Source: GCA-2686265 sp036010965 (GTDB taxonomy: Bacteria; Planctomycetota; UBA1135; GCA-002686595). From it: 18,813 nt of DNA. The notes under the pieces were generated by a model. It worked only from the letters and a program-made list of their open reading frames with translations, was not told the DNA's origin and ran no database searches. The first letter of the stretch is position 1. The number at the start of each line of letters is the position of its first letter. The stretch is taken from NCBI GenBank assembly GCA_036010965.1, contig DASCMO010000174.1, positions 1-18,813 of the forward strand, given 5' to 3'. Position numbers and translations under genes: made by a program. Positions 7,388 through 15,016 of the stretch are shown in pieces.

Positions 7388-7660
7388 TTGGCGAAGTCAC
7401 CCCAGTCCTTCGAAAAACGCCAACGCGAGCGGCGCAAGCAGATGAAGCGCAAGGAGAAGCTTGAGCGGCGCTATGAACGCAGCGCCGAGAAGAAGCAAAC
7501 CAAGGAGAGCGGGGACGCTCCCGATGATGATCTCCAGAAGCTCGAAGGGGATGACGACGAGGGGCTGCGCTGGACCGGCGAGGAGGAAGTGGTAGAGGAG
7601 GACGAGGAGGACGGGGGTTCGCAGGGCGCCGAAGCAAGGCAACGGCGGGAAAACCGCTGA
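7388..7660 (+). CDS. Small charge-segregated protein, basic N-half and acidic C-half
   Basis: 90 residues with a TTG start supported by a Shine-Dalgarno. The first 45 residues are strongly basic and helical (MAKSPQSFEKRQRERRKQMK and onward), probably a coiled coil or nucleic-acid-contacting helix; residues about 42-77 are strongly acidic (DAPDDDLQKLEGDDDEG, then EEEVVEEDEEDGG). Small proteins with a similar K-S-P-x-S/T-F-x-K-R-Q-R-E start occur in other delta-proteobacterial and planctomycete genomes as far as I recall, with no known function. No signal peptide. It follows the RRM gene in the same direction, which could hint at an RNA- or ribosome-related role, but that is only context. Confidence 0.75.
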   Translation: MAKSPQSFEKRQRERRKQMKRKEKLERRYERSAEKKQTKESGDAPDDDLQKLEGDDDEGLRWTGEEEVVEEDEEDGGSQGAEARQRRENR

Positions 7661-7674
7661 TCAGCACCCGAGCT

Positions 7675-7694
7675 GCGACTCTCCAGGAGTCCGC
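7675..7694. terminator. Hairpin between convergent genes
   Basis: GCGACTC (7675-7681), loop TCCAG, then GAGTCCGC (7687-7694) with one bulged C gives 7 pairs. It lies in the 39-base gap between the small charged protein and the amidase stops and could act in either direction. No T tract. Confidence 0.35.
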
Positions 7695-7699
7695 GCCCT

Positions 7700-9421
7700 T
7701 CACCCAGTCAGTTTCTTCCACGATTCCGGTGCCGGAATCGCGCTGACCTCGATGCGCTCGAGATGGGCCATGACGGCCAGCACGCTGGCCTCGTCCCAGG
7801 CGTCGCCAACGATCTGCAACCCGATCGGCAGGCCGTCGCTCATGGCGACGGGCACCGATCCTGCGGGCAGACCCGTCAGGTTCGCGAGGAAGGCCAGGCG
7901 GCAAGCACCGCCGACAGCTCCGGCGTCGGCCAGGGCCACTCCGTCGTCCCCAGGCGAGTAAGCGGGAGGCTGGATCGCCGTGGTGGGCAGGGCGAGCACA
8001 TCGACGCCGGCGATGGCGCGAGCCACGCAACGGCGCAAGGCGGCCCGCGTCCGGCAACCTCCAAGGTAGTCGCGCGCCGAGAGCTGCCCCATCAGGCGCA
8101 AGGTGAGCCGCAGATCGTCGCCCATCTGCTCTCCGAAGCGGACGAGGTCGTCCGAGAGAGCGCCCATGCACTCGACCGCGATGGTCAGCACTCCCACGGC
8201 CAGAGCCTGATCGGCCAGGGGCAGGTCCAGGTCCACGAGCGTGGCGCCCTCTGCTTCCAGCGCCGCCAGAGCCGCGCGACAGGCGCGCTGAATCGACTCC
8301 GTGGCCACTTCAAACTCAGCGAGCGGAACACCGATACGGCAGCCACGCACACCCCGACCGAGAGCGCCACGCCAGGCCGTCGGCGCCTCGTCCCCATCGC
8401 TCGCGTAGTTCGTCGGAGGGTCCACGGGGTCCAGGACCCCGGTGGTGTGACAGAGGAAATCGACCAGGTCGGCGGTGGACGGCCCGAGTGGGCCGATGTG
8501 GCTGACGGATCCCCGGCCGAAGGCGCTCCCTCCGCGGCCAACGCGCCCGAAGGTCGGCTTCAGCCCGAAGACTCCGTTGAAACTGCTGGGTATACGGATC
8601 GACCCACCGCCGTCCGAGCCCGCCGCGACCGCCGCCAGGCCGAGCCCCACGGCGACTCCAGCACCGGTGGAGGAGCCGCCCGCCCCGTGCCCCGAGTCGT
8701 ACACGTTGCGCGGCATGTCGTGGTGCGGGTTCATACCCCAGGGGTTCATCCCCCACTCCGTCGCGTGCGTCTTCGCGAAGAGCAGCGCTCCGCCCTCGCG
8801 CAGGCAACGCACGAGGGTGCTGTCGCACTCCGCCGGCGTCTTGCGGTAGGCGGTCCCCCCACCGGTCACTAGCCCCGCCATGTCGTGTTCATCCTTGATG
8901 GGCAGGGGCAGGCCGTCGAGGGGCGAGAGCGGCTGGCCCGCGCGATGACGAGCCTCGCTCTCGCGCGCCGCCGCGCGGGCCGTCTCCCAGTCGGTGCACA
9001 CGAAGGGGCTGTGCAGGGCACGGCCGAAGTCCGCTGCCTGCACGCGCGCAGCGAGACCATCTAGGATCTCGACCGGCGAGAGCGCCCCCGAGGCGTAGGC
9101 CCGGCGCAGCTCGGCGCCGACGCTACGGGCCGTGGCGGGCGCCCCCAAGTTCGCGTCCGTCCATCGGCGAGGAGGGCCGCCGCGGATCGGTCGCGGTTCG
9201 AGATCAACATCGGCGCGCGCCTCGCTCGGGAGGGAGCGCAGCTCGTGCAGGCCATAGGCGCGGCCCATCCGCGACAGGATGCAGCGTGCCCCGACGCCGG
9301 TGGACGCCAGGGCCCGGACGAGCGCGAGGGAGGGTCCGCGCAGCCGAGGAATGTTCACGATCGAAGCCTGCTCAGGGGGTCGCGGGTCGCCCGCACCACC
9401 GAGCAGCACGGGAGCGCGCAT
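7700..9421 (-). CDS. Amidase-signature family hydrolase
   Basis: 573 residues. The Ser-Ser-Lys catalytic triad is visible: Lys176 in PLPIKDEHD, the cis-Ser in GGSSTGAG (about 250) and the nucleophile Ser274 in AAGSDGGGSIRIPSS, with the expected 24-residue spacing between the two serines. The later FGLKPTFGRV and the ALPTTAIQPPAY and LTGLPAGSVPVAMSDGLPIGLQIVGDAWDE blocks complete the fold. The family cleaves carboxylic amides (GatA, fatty acid amide hydrolase and others). There is no gatB or gatC nearby and sequence features are not those of GatA, so a general amide or lactam hydrolase is more likely; substrate unknown. The first about 100 residues precede the core; an inner ATG at residue 52 (9268) is an alternative start. 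No signal peptide. Divergent from the next gene by 93 bases. Confidence 0.92.
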   Translation of the reverse strand: MRAPVLLGGAGDPRPPEQASIVNIPRLRGPSLALVRALASTGVGARCILSRMGRAYGLHELRSLPSEARADVDLEPRPIRGGPPRRWTDANLGAPATARSVGAELRRAYASGALSPVEILDGLAARVQAADFGRALHSPFVCTDWETARAAARESEARHRAGQPLSPLDGLPLPIKDEHDMAGLVTGGGTAYRKTPAECDSTLVRCLREGGALLFAKTHATEWGMNPWGMNPHHDMPRNVYDSGHGAGGSSTGAGVAVGLGLAAVAAGSDGGGSIRIPSSFNGVFGLKPTFGRVGRGGSAFGRGSVSHIGPLGPSTADLVDFLCHTTGVLDPVDPPTNYASDGDEAPTAWRGALGRGVRGCRIGVPLAEFEVATESIQRACRAALAALEAEGATLVDLDLPLADQALAVGVLTIAVECMGALSDDLVRFGEQMGDDLRLTLRLMGQLSARDYLGGCRTRAALRRCVARAIAGVDVLALPTTAIQPPAYSPGDDGVALADAGAVGGACRLAFLANLTGLPAGSVPVAMSDGLPIGLQIVGDAWDEASVLAVMAHLERIEVSAIPAPESWKKLTG

Positions 9422-9514
9422 GGTAGCCAGGATCCTGCCCGAGAGCCGTCACGATCAGGGAATGCCTGCGGAGTAGAATCGAGCGCCCGGCCCAACGCCG
9501 ACTGCCTCCTGCCC

Positions 9515-10255
9515 ATGGCCTCTCCCACACCGAACTCGCGCCTGCCCGCGCCCGCCGACGGCGAGGTGCGCGTGTGGCGCGTGGACCTGCGGCCCCAGCC
9601 CGGGGAGCTGGAAGCGATGCGGGCACTCCTCGCTCCCGACGAGCTCGAACGAGCCGCGCGCTTCGTGTTCGAGGTGCATCGTGTGCGCTGGACCATGGGC
9701 CGCGGCGCCATGCGCTCAATCCTGGGGCAGACCCTGGGCCGCGACCCGGCGCGCCTGAACTTTGCAGCGGGCCCCCATGGCAAACCGTTCCTCGCGGAGG
9801 AAAAGGACGATGGGCCGTGGTTCAACCTCACCCACTCAGGAGATCTCGCTCTGCTGGCGATCAGCGCCGTGGGCGAGGTGGGTGTGGATGTTGAGATCCA
9901 TGATCCTCGGCGCGCGACCGAGGAACTCATGGAGCACTACTTCGCCCCCGGAGAACGAACCACGATCAAGGCCATGGATGCCTCCAGGAGAATGCGCGGC
10001 TTCTTTGATTGCTGGACGCGCAAGGAGGCCTTCATCAAGGCCGTCGGTGACGGCCTCTCCTTTCCCCTCGACGAGTTCGAGGTGCGCACAGCGCCACGCG
10101 ACGCCGCGCTGCTCTCGATCCACGGTGACAGCGAGGCCGCCAGGAGCTGGACCCTGGCGGACCTTTCACTCGCCAAAGACGTCTCGGCGGCCCTCGCCAT
10201 CGAGACCTGCAGGTGCTCGATCGTGCGTGACGACTGGTCTCCGGGCGGCCAGTGA
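9515..10255 (+). CDS. Sfp-type 4'-phosphopantetheinyl transferase
   Basis: 246 residues from the ATG at 9515; the frame is open back to 9245 but that extension runs over the divergent amidase start and adds no family sequence. Motifs of the Sfp/AcpT family: GPHGKPFL (about 86-93), FNLTHSGD (103-110), VGVDVE (122-127, Mg-binding Asp125 and Glu127) and FFDCWTRKEAFIKAVGDGLS (Trp167, Lys170, Glu171, Lys175). The enzyme moves the phosphopantetheine arm of CoA onto a serine of carrier proteins used in fatty acid, polyketide or peptide synthesis. No carrier protein or synthase gene is in this window, so its partner lies elsewhere. TAGAAT at 9474-9479 is a possible -10 box with no good -35. Confidence 0.93.
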   Translation: MASPTPNSRLPAPADGEVRVWRVDLRPQPGELEAMRALLAPDELERAARFVFEVHRVRWTMGRGAMRSILGQTLGRDPARLNFAAGPHGKPFLAEEKDDGPWFNLTHSGDLALLAISAVGEVGVDVEIHDPRRATEELMEHYFAPGERTTIKAMDASRRMRGFFDCWTRKEAFIKAVGDGLSFPLDEFEVRTAPRDAALLSIHGDSEAARSWTLADLSLAKDVSAALAIETCRCSIVRDDWSPGGQ

Positions 10256-10300
10256 GAGCCCAGTACCTTGTTTTCCAACGGCGAAGACCACGGTTCCGCG

Positions 10301-10379
10301 CACACCGGCGGCACGCTTTCAAGCGGTTCGATGCTGCTAGGAAGCAGAACGAACCTGTACGGTGAGCCACACCGGCGGC
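10301..10379 (+). repeat. 12-bp direct repeat flanking a hairpin, upstream of the CDF gene
   Basis: CACACCGGCGGC occurs at 10301-10312 and 10368-10379. Midway between them is a two-part hairpin: GGTTCG (10325-10330) with CGAACC (10350-10355), and inside it CTGCT/AGCAG around AGGA (10334-10347). Each repeat is 12 bases from the hairpin. No gene is seen in this 161-base gap. It could be a leader element of the transporter gene, a protein-binding array, or the remnant of a tiny mobile element. Confidence 0.5.
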
Positions 10380-10416
10380 CCGTTGAGCGCCGGGGAGAGA
10401 ACAGGACCAGGATCCC

Positions 10417-11337
10417 GTGACATCAGGCCCCAAGAAGGTCATCTACGCGGCGCTGCTCGGAAACTCGGCCATCGCGGTAATCAAGTTCGTGGCGGCGTCG
10501 ATGACAGGCTCGTCGGCCATGCTGTCCGAGGCGGTTCACTCGGTCGTCGACACGGGCAACCAGATCCTGCTCCTGCACGGTCTACGCCGCGCCCGCCGAC
10601 CACCCGACGCTGAGTTCCCCTTCGGTCACGGCAAGGAGATCTACTTTTGGAGCTTCGTCGTGGCGCTCTCGGTCTTCGCCGTGGGAGCCGGCGTCTCCAT
10701 CTACGAAGGCGTCGTGCACATCCTCCACCCGCGCCCGATCGAGGACCCGACCGTCAGCTACGTCGTCCTGGGAGTGGCGATGGCCTTCGAGGGCGCCGCC
10801 TGGCTCTTCGCGTGGCGGGAGTTCTCCCGTGCGCGGGGCACGCTCGGAGTGTTCGAGGCCGTCCGGCGCGGGAAGGACCCGTCCCTCTTCGTCGTCCTGT
10901 TCGAGGACTCGGCCGCCATGCTCGGCCTGGTCGTGGCCTTCGCCGGCATCGCCCTCAGCCACGCCACGGGACTGGCCTGGATCGACGGAGCGGCCGCCGT
11001 CGTGATCGGCCTGATCCTGGCGGCAACGGCCGCCTGGCTGGCCTTTGAGACCAAGAGCCTGTTGATCGGGGAGGCCGCCGACGAGGAGGTACGGGCGGAG
11101 ATCCGCCGCATCGCCACAGGGCGCCCGGGAGTTCTACGCCTCAACGAAGTCCTCACCATGCACATGGGACCGGACTTCGTCCTGGTCAACTTGAGCGTCG
11201 AGTTTCGGGACGGGGAGTCGACCGAGACCATCGAGGAGGCCGTCGCGACGATCGACGCCCAGATCAAGGCCGCCCTGCCCGAAGTGCAGCGCGTCTTCAT
11301 CGAGGCCGAGACCGCTCCGCGCGCGAAGCCTAGCTGA
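10417..11337 (+). CDS. Cation diffusion facilitator family transporter (ZnT9-like branch)
   Basis: 306 residues from GTG 10417, which has AGGA 4 bases before it. Six hydrophobic segments in the first about 215 residues are followed by a cytoplasmic ferredoxin-like domain, the CDF layout. Helix 2 carries the metal site LSEAVHSVVDTGNQ (His41, Asp45), followed by FPFGHGKEIYFW. Helix 5 has LFEDSAAMLG (Glu163, Asp164) in place of the H/D-x3-D of classical zinc exporters, a pattern of the SLC30A9/ZnT9-like branch. The C-terminal LNEVLTMHMGPDFVLVNLSVEF strand is typical. Such proteins exchange Zn, Fe, Mn or Co for protons across the inner membrane; the substrate cannot be told from sequence. Its stop overlaps that of the convergent P-loop gene by 8 bases. 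Confidence 0.92.
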   Translation: MTSGPKKVIYAALLGNSAIAVIKFVAASMTGSSAMLSEAVHSVVDTGNQILLLHGLRRARRPPDAEFPFGHGKEIYFWSFVVALSVFAVGAGVSIYEGVVHILHPRPIEDPTVSYVVLGVAMAFEGAAWLFAWREFSRARGTLGVFEAVRRGKDPSLFVVLFEDSAAMLGLVVAFAGIALSHATGLAWIDGAAAVVIGLILAATAAWLAFETKSLLIGEAADEEVRAEIRRIATGRPGVLRLNEVLTMHMGPDFVLVNLSVEFRDGESTETIEEAVATIDAQIKAALPEVQRVFIEAETAPRAKPS

Positions 11338-12304
11338 CGCCCGCGGCAGCCCGGGCGCGCTCGATGGCGTCGCGCAGCCCCTCATGCACGGCAGCCACGG
11401 CGGCCGGATCCCACTCCGCGGGATCACCGCGCAGGAAAGAGGTCTTGTCCTCGCGGTTGTCGAAGCGCGCAACCGGAATGTGGAAGGTCCTCCCGCGCGT
11501 CTTGACCGTCACGGTCCGCTCCCGCGCCGATTCCGCCTCCAGCCAGACCATGTCGTCCGTCCCGTAGTCCCCGAGCATCACCTGTATCGGCACGCCATGG
11601 TGCAGGATCGATCCCGGGTCGTCGGGATCGGTGCGCGCATCGTTCCGCCGCCGCGACTCCTCGGGGGTCACCCAAACGTAGAGGATCACCGCGCTCTCGA
11701 GCAGTTCATCGGAGAGACACGCGAGGGAGTGCCGGTAGCCGAGCGGCGCAGGCAGGGGCATCTCGGCGCCCTGCGGACCGCCGCGGGCGAACTCGACCAC
11801 GATCGTCTTGTCCGAAAGGTCGACGACGCGCGCCGCTTCCAGTTCGCCCAGCAACTCTCGCGCCTCGCCCTCCAGGGCATCGGCGGCCGCAGCGCGCACG
11901 CCATCTTCAAGGCCGGCGATGCGCGCGGGGATGCCCAGCCGACCGGCCGCGTCGTCGATGCGGCCGAAGAGGTGCGATGCGGCCTCGGGCACAGATGCGG
12001 CCCCTATCGCGGTGAGGGCGGCGTGGTCCTGATTGATGAGTTCGATCAAGGTCCCCCAGTCCCGCGGGTCGCTGAAGGTACTCTCGTCGGAGTCATAGAA
12101 GAGCCGCGCATGACCGGCCTCCTCGAGGACGCCGTCCACGCGCCGCATGAAGTGCACATAGGGAAAGTCGTCGAGCTGGACCGTGGGCCCCAGGCCGAAG
12201 GAGCGGCGGCACTCCTCCATCGAGAGGCTCGCCAGGTAGCGGCGTACCTCCGACTTTCCCGAAGCGGGCAGGGCCAGGAGCAGGAGGGTGTCGAGGGTCT
12301 TCAT
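11330..12304 (-). CDS. P-loop NTPase-like protein with a modified Walker A motif
   Basis: 324 residues from ATG 12304; the frame is open 62 codons further but that extension (Arg/Pro-rich) does not look like protein and the chosen start puts the P-loop strand near the N-terminus (MKTLDTLLLLALPASGKSEV), as in kinases of the zeta-toxin/AAA_33 type. ALPASGKS (residues 11-18) matches GxxxxGKS except that the first Gly is Ala. A following LDDFPYVHFMRRVD (44-57) may form the acceptor or lid region, and VILYVWVTPEESRRRNDART (two thirds along) looks like the late strand plus R-rich lid of such kinases. The C-terminal part carries MLGDYGTDDMVWLE and ARFDNREDKTSFLR. Probably an ATP-dependent small-molecule kinase, but no substrate can be named. 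Confidence 0.78.
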   Translation of the reverse strand: MKTLDTLLLLALPASGKSEVRRYLASLSMEECRRSFGLGPTVQLDDFPYVHFMRRVDGVLEEAGHARLFYDSDESTFSDPRDWGTLIELINQDHAALTAIGAASVPEAASHLFGRIDDAAGRLGIPARIAGLEDGVRAAAADALEGEARELLGELEAARVVDLSDKTIVVEFARGGPQGAEMPLPAPLGYRHSLACLSDELLESAVILYVWVTPEESRRRNDARTDPDDPGSILHHGVPIQVMLGDYGTDDMVWLEAESARERTVTVKTRGRTFHIPVARFDNREDKTSFLRGDPAEWDPAAVAAVHEGLRDAIERARAAAGVS

Positions 12305-12544
12305 CAGCTTCGGTGGCGTTGGGGAAGAACGGGGTTGCACGCAGGATAACCGCTGACGGTCGGCGGCGCGGCACACCCTCGCCAGTGGGACGCGGCGCCT
12401 CCCGACGCTCCCGAGTCCGAGGACGCCCCACCCCTCGCGCAGGGCCCCGTGCGAGGGTCGGCTTGCCAGAATGGACGCCGGAGCCGACAATCAACCACCC
12501 TCGCACCCGAAACGACGCGAGCACCCGACCCACATTCCCCCAAT

Positions 12545-12548
12545 GGAG
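12545..12548 (+). promoter_or_regulatory. Shine-Dalgarno selecting the ATG at 12555
   Basis: GGAG at 12545-12548 is 6 bases before ATG 12555. It favours this start over the ATG at 12543 and the farther upstream one at 12471, and the resulting N-terminus is a clean signal peptide. Confidence 0.6.
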
Positions 12549-12554
12549 CTGACC

Positions 12555-13745
12555 ATGAAACGCGCGTTCCTCCTCTCCATGGCGTCACTCGCCCTCGCCG
12601 CGACGAGCGCTCGAGCCCAGTCCACCATCTACGGCCTGGACGTTCGGACCAGTTTCTTCTTCACGTCCGACACAGGTAGCTTTGTCACCAACTACACCCA
12701 GATCGCCACGAATCAGGACCCGATCTACGCGATCGACTTCGACTCCACGGCGACGACCTTGTGGGGGGTGGACTACGCCACCCTGGGCTACGGCACATTC
12801 GATCTAACGACCGGTGTGTTCTCCTCGCTCGGGATCGTAAGCGGCCCGACCGCCGCGGTGACTGGCCTGACTGCGTCCGCCGACGGAGTGACCTGGTACA
12901 TCTGCGAGTACGACTCTGCGGTCGGCATCTCGAAGCTCTGGGAGGGTGACATCACGACCGGGACCTTCACTCTGCTCGGTACGATCTGGACCGGGATCAT
13001 CATCGACATCGCCATCGACAGCCTGGGCAACCTGTACGGCCACAGCATCTCGATCGACTCGCTCCTGTCCATCGACACCATCAGCGGCGGCGGCACACTG
13101 ATCGGTCCGACGGGACACGCGGCGAACTTCGCCCAGGGGATGGACTTCGACTGGTCGGACAACACCCTCTACGCAACGATCTACACTGGCGGGGGAACGG
13201 GCGTCTTCGCCACCTTCGACCTCTTGACGGGCGCGGGGAACATCCTCGAGGACACGACCTCCCTGAACGCCGAGATGGAGATTGCGGTCAAGGCGGAGGC
13301 CGGTGGAGGCATCGGGACCAACCAGTGCTTCGGTGACGGCTCCGGTACGACCTGCCCCTGCGGCAATCCGGCTGCGAACGGCGGTTGCGCCAACTCGACT
13401 GGCGATGGCTGCACCCTCAACGCTGTGGCCGCCGGCGGCGGTACCCTGAGCGCCGGCAACGCCATTCCTGGCCAGCCGGGTCTGTTCTTCCAGGGCGACA
13501 ACAGCATCGGCGGAGGCAGCGGGATCTCCTTCGGTGACGGTCTCCGGTGCTGCGGCGCGGGCGTCATTCGTCTGGGAGTTGTCGTCCCCGACGCGAACGG
13601 CACCGCGTCGATCGGCGATGTGCAGAACGGCGGCGGCGCCAGCTCTGGTGACACGAGGTGCTACCAGTACTGGTATCGCAACCCCAACGGATCCCCCTGC
13701 GGCGCGGGATTCAACCTGTCCAGCGCCGTGTCGATCACCTGGTAG
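12555..13745 (+). CDS. Secreted propeller-like protein with six-cysteine C-terminal module
   Basis: 396 residues. Signal peptide MKRAFLLSMASLALAATSARAQ, then about 230 residues of repeated beta-strand units (LWGVDYATLGYGTFDLTTG, GNLYGHSISIDSLLSIDT, NTLYATIYTGGGTGVFATFD), a beta-propeller-like pattern of the DUF4394 type. From 13326 (residue 258) the C-terminal module seen in the gene at 4221 recurs: QCFGDGSGTTCPCGN, PGQPGLFFQGDN, ISFGDGLRCCGAG, YQYWYRNP, CGAGFNLS. It has three more cysteines than the other two copies. Predicted exported; the propeller may bind a ligand or partner, but no catalytic motif is visible. A terminator-like hairpin follows at 13800. Confidence 0.85.
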   Translation: MKRAFLLSMASLALAATSARAQSTIYGLDVRTSFFFTSDTGSFVTNYTQIATNQDPIYAIDFDSTATTLWGVDYATLGYGTFDLTTGVFSSLGIVSGPTAAVTGLTASADGVTWYICEYDSAVGISKLWEGDITTGTFTLLGTIWTGIIIDIAIDSLGNLYGHSISIDSLLSIDTISGGGTLIGPTGHAANFAQGMDFDWSDNTLYATIYTGGGTGVFATFDLLTGAGNILEDTTSLNAEMEIAVKAEAGGGIGTNQCFGDGSGTTCPCGNPAANGGCANSTGDGCTLNAVAAGGGTLSAGNAIPGQPGLFFQGDNSIGGGSGISFGDGLRCCGAGVIRLGVVVPDANGTASIGDVQNGGGASSGDTRCYQYWYRNPNGSPCGAGFNLSSAVSITW

Positions 13746-13799
13746 ATCCCTACCTCGTGTTCGGAGGGTCGCCTGACCTTCTCTGGACCTGACAAACAA

Positions 13800-13831
13800 G
13801 ATGGCGTCGCTCCTTCGCGAGCGATGCCATC
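13800..13831 (+). terminator. Rho-independent-type terminator
   Basis: GATGGCGTCGCTC (13800-13812) pairs with GAGCGATGCCATC (13819-13831) through 13 positions, one a G-T wobble, around CTTCGC. It is followed by TCTCTTCTTC (T-rich). It lies 54 bases after the stop of the secreted propeller protein. Confidence 0.75.
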
Positions 13832-13959
13832 TCTCTTCTTCGGGCCTGTAAGCCGGCGCAGAGGCCTGTCCGCGGCCGCGCTGGGTCCACCTCCAACCTG
13901 TCGAACGGTGTGCAGGCCGACTTCTGGTTGGCAGCCGTCACGAGCACCTCTAGCCTAAA

Positions 13960-13975
13960 GTGCGGGTGGCCGCAC
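13960..13975 (-). terminator. Terminator-like hairpin for the cupredoxin gene
   Basis: GTGCGG (13960-13965) and CCGCAC (13970-13975) form a perfect 6-bp stem with a 4-base loop. Read on the minus strand it is followed by TTTAGG and lies about 60 bases after the cupredoxin stop. Apart from this and the hairpin at 13800, the 288 bases between the two convergent genes hold nothing I recognise. Confidence 0.5.
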
Positions 13976-14033
13976 ACGGAGCGGGCGCCCCCCCCTCGTA
14001 CATCAACAAAGGTGTGCGAGACAAGAACGGCGA

Positions 14034-14873
14034 TCAGGGAGTGAAGGTGACCTGACTCCCGTTCGTCAGGTTGAACCCGCTGCCACAGAAGCCACCGTTG
14101 GGGTCGCGGTACCAGGCCTGGAACATTCGCGTATCCCCCGAAGACCAGCTACCGGACGCCCCCAGACCCATTCCCCAGGACGCCACCCCGGCCGCGTTGG
14201 GCACCTGAACGCCCAGGCGCACGACCGTCCCACCGGCGCAGCGCAAACCGTCTCCGAAGTGGACCCCGTCACCACCGTTGATCGCAGTGGTACCGGCGAA
14301 GAGCAATGCAGGCTGGCTCGGGATCAGGTGCACGGCCTGGAAGCTGAGGTCATCGGCTGAGGCGCTACTCGATCCGTCCGAGAGCAGGAGGCCTCCGTAC
14401 AGAATGGTCGAGTTTCGGCAGCCAGCACCACCTTGACCGTAGTTCCCACAAGGCGGCGCCATGGAGCTGGTCCCGTCGCAATAGCAGTAGGTCGATCCCG
14501 GCCCGTCCTCCACGGTGACCACACCCACCATGCCGGAGGTAAAGTGCGGGATGCAAACATAGTCGTAGCGGTTGCCCGGGCGAGGCCACTGCGCAAGGAA
14601 CGCCGCGTCGAAGGTGATGTCGACGATCTGATTCCCGAAGTGCAGGAGCTCGTTGAACGCCTCGGTCCCGTCGATGATCGGATCAGCGCCCTCCGTGACC
14701 GTATGGAAATCATTGATCCAGACCCAGCGGACGGTGTCTCCGACATTGATGGTCAGGTTATTGGGGTTGAAACCCATACCTTGCGCCCACACCTCGATGA
14801 TGTCAGAGGCTGCGAGCGGAGTGAGACCCGCGAGGAGAAAGCCGGGAAGTAGACGGCGGACGAGGGTGTTCAT
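14034..14873 (-). CDS. Secreted plastocyanin-like cupredoxin with six-cysteine C-terminal module
   Basis: 279 residues from ATG 14873, giving a signal peptide (MNTLVRRLLPGFLLAGLTPL plus AAS). Residues about 24-123 form a blue-copper domain: VGDTVRWVWINDFHTV holds ligand His57, and YDYVCIPHFTSGMVG holds Cys107, His110 and Met115, the exact C-x2-H-x4-M spacing of plastocyanin and halocyanin. It should carry one type 1 copper and pass electrons outside the cytoplasmic membrane. From Tyr129 (codon ending at 14484) the protein continues into the Cys-rich module shared with the genes at 4221 and 12555 (PPCGN, GC-R-N, PSQPALLFAG, VHFGDGLRCAGG, FQAWYRDP, CGSGFNLTNG). The frame continues 57 codons upstream but without family sequence. 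It is divergent from the next gene; 143 bases between them must hold both promoters. Confidence 0.9.
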   Translation of the reverse strand: MNTLVRRLLPGFLLAGLTPLAASDIIEVWAQGMGFNPNNLTINVGDTVRWVWINDFHTVTEGADPIIDGTEAFNELLHFGNQIVDITFDAAFLAQWPRPGNRYDYVCIPHFTSGMVGVVTVEDGPGSTYCYCDGTSSMAPPCGNYGQGGAGCRNSTILYGGLLLSDGSSSASADDLSFQAVHLIPSQPALLFAGTTAINGGDGVHFGDGLRCAGGTVVRLGVQVPNAAGVASWGMGLGASGSWSSGDTRMFQAWYRDPNGGFCGSGFNLTNGSQVTFTP

Positions 14874-15016
14874 GAGACTTGTCAGGTTGGCGTACAGTTC
14901 CAAATACAGGCTATAGCGTATTCTATGACCACTTCGTGGCTGCGGAGACGGCCTATCGAAAAGTTCGATTTCAACGCAGACACGACCCTCTCCAGGACGA
15001 TTGAATCGGCGCACCC

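Noticed and set aside
7763..8872. Plus-strand open frame of 369 codons inside the amidase gene
   Set aside because: Antisense shadow; the minus strand has the full amidase triad.
9245..9514. Upstream extension of the phosphopantetheinyl transferase
   Set aside because: It overlaps the divergent amidase start and adds low-complexity residues not found in the family. The ATG at 9515 places the first strand normally.
12804..13799. Minus-strand open frame of 331 codons opposite the secreted propeller protein
   Set aside because: No motifs and an antisense-type composition. The plus strand has a signal peptide, Shine-Dalgarno and the recurring C-terminal module.
13750..13977. Minus-strand open frame of 75 codons between the two convergent module genes
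   Set aside because: It spans a terminator hairpin and shows no protein features.
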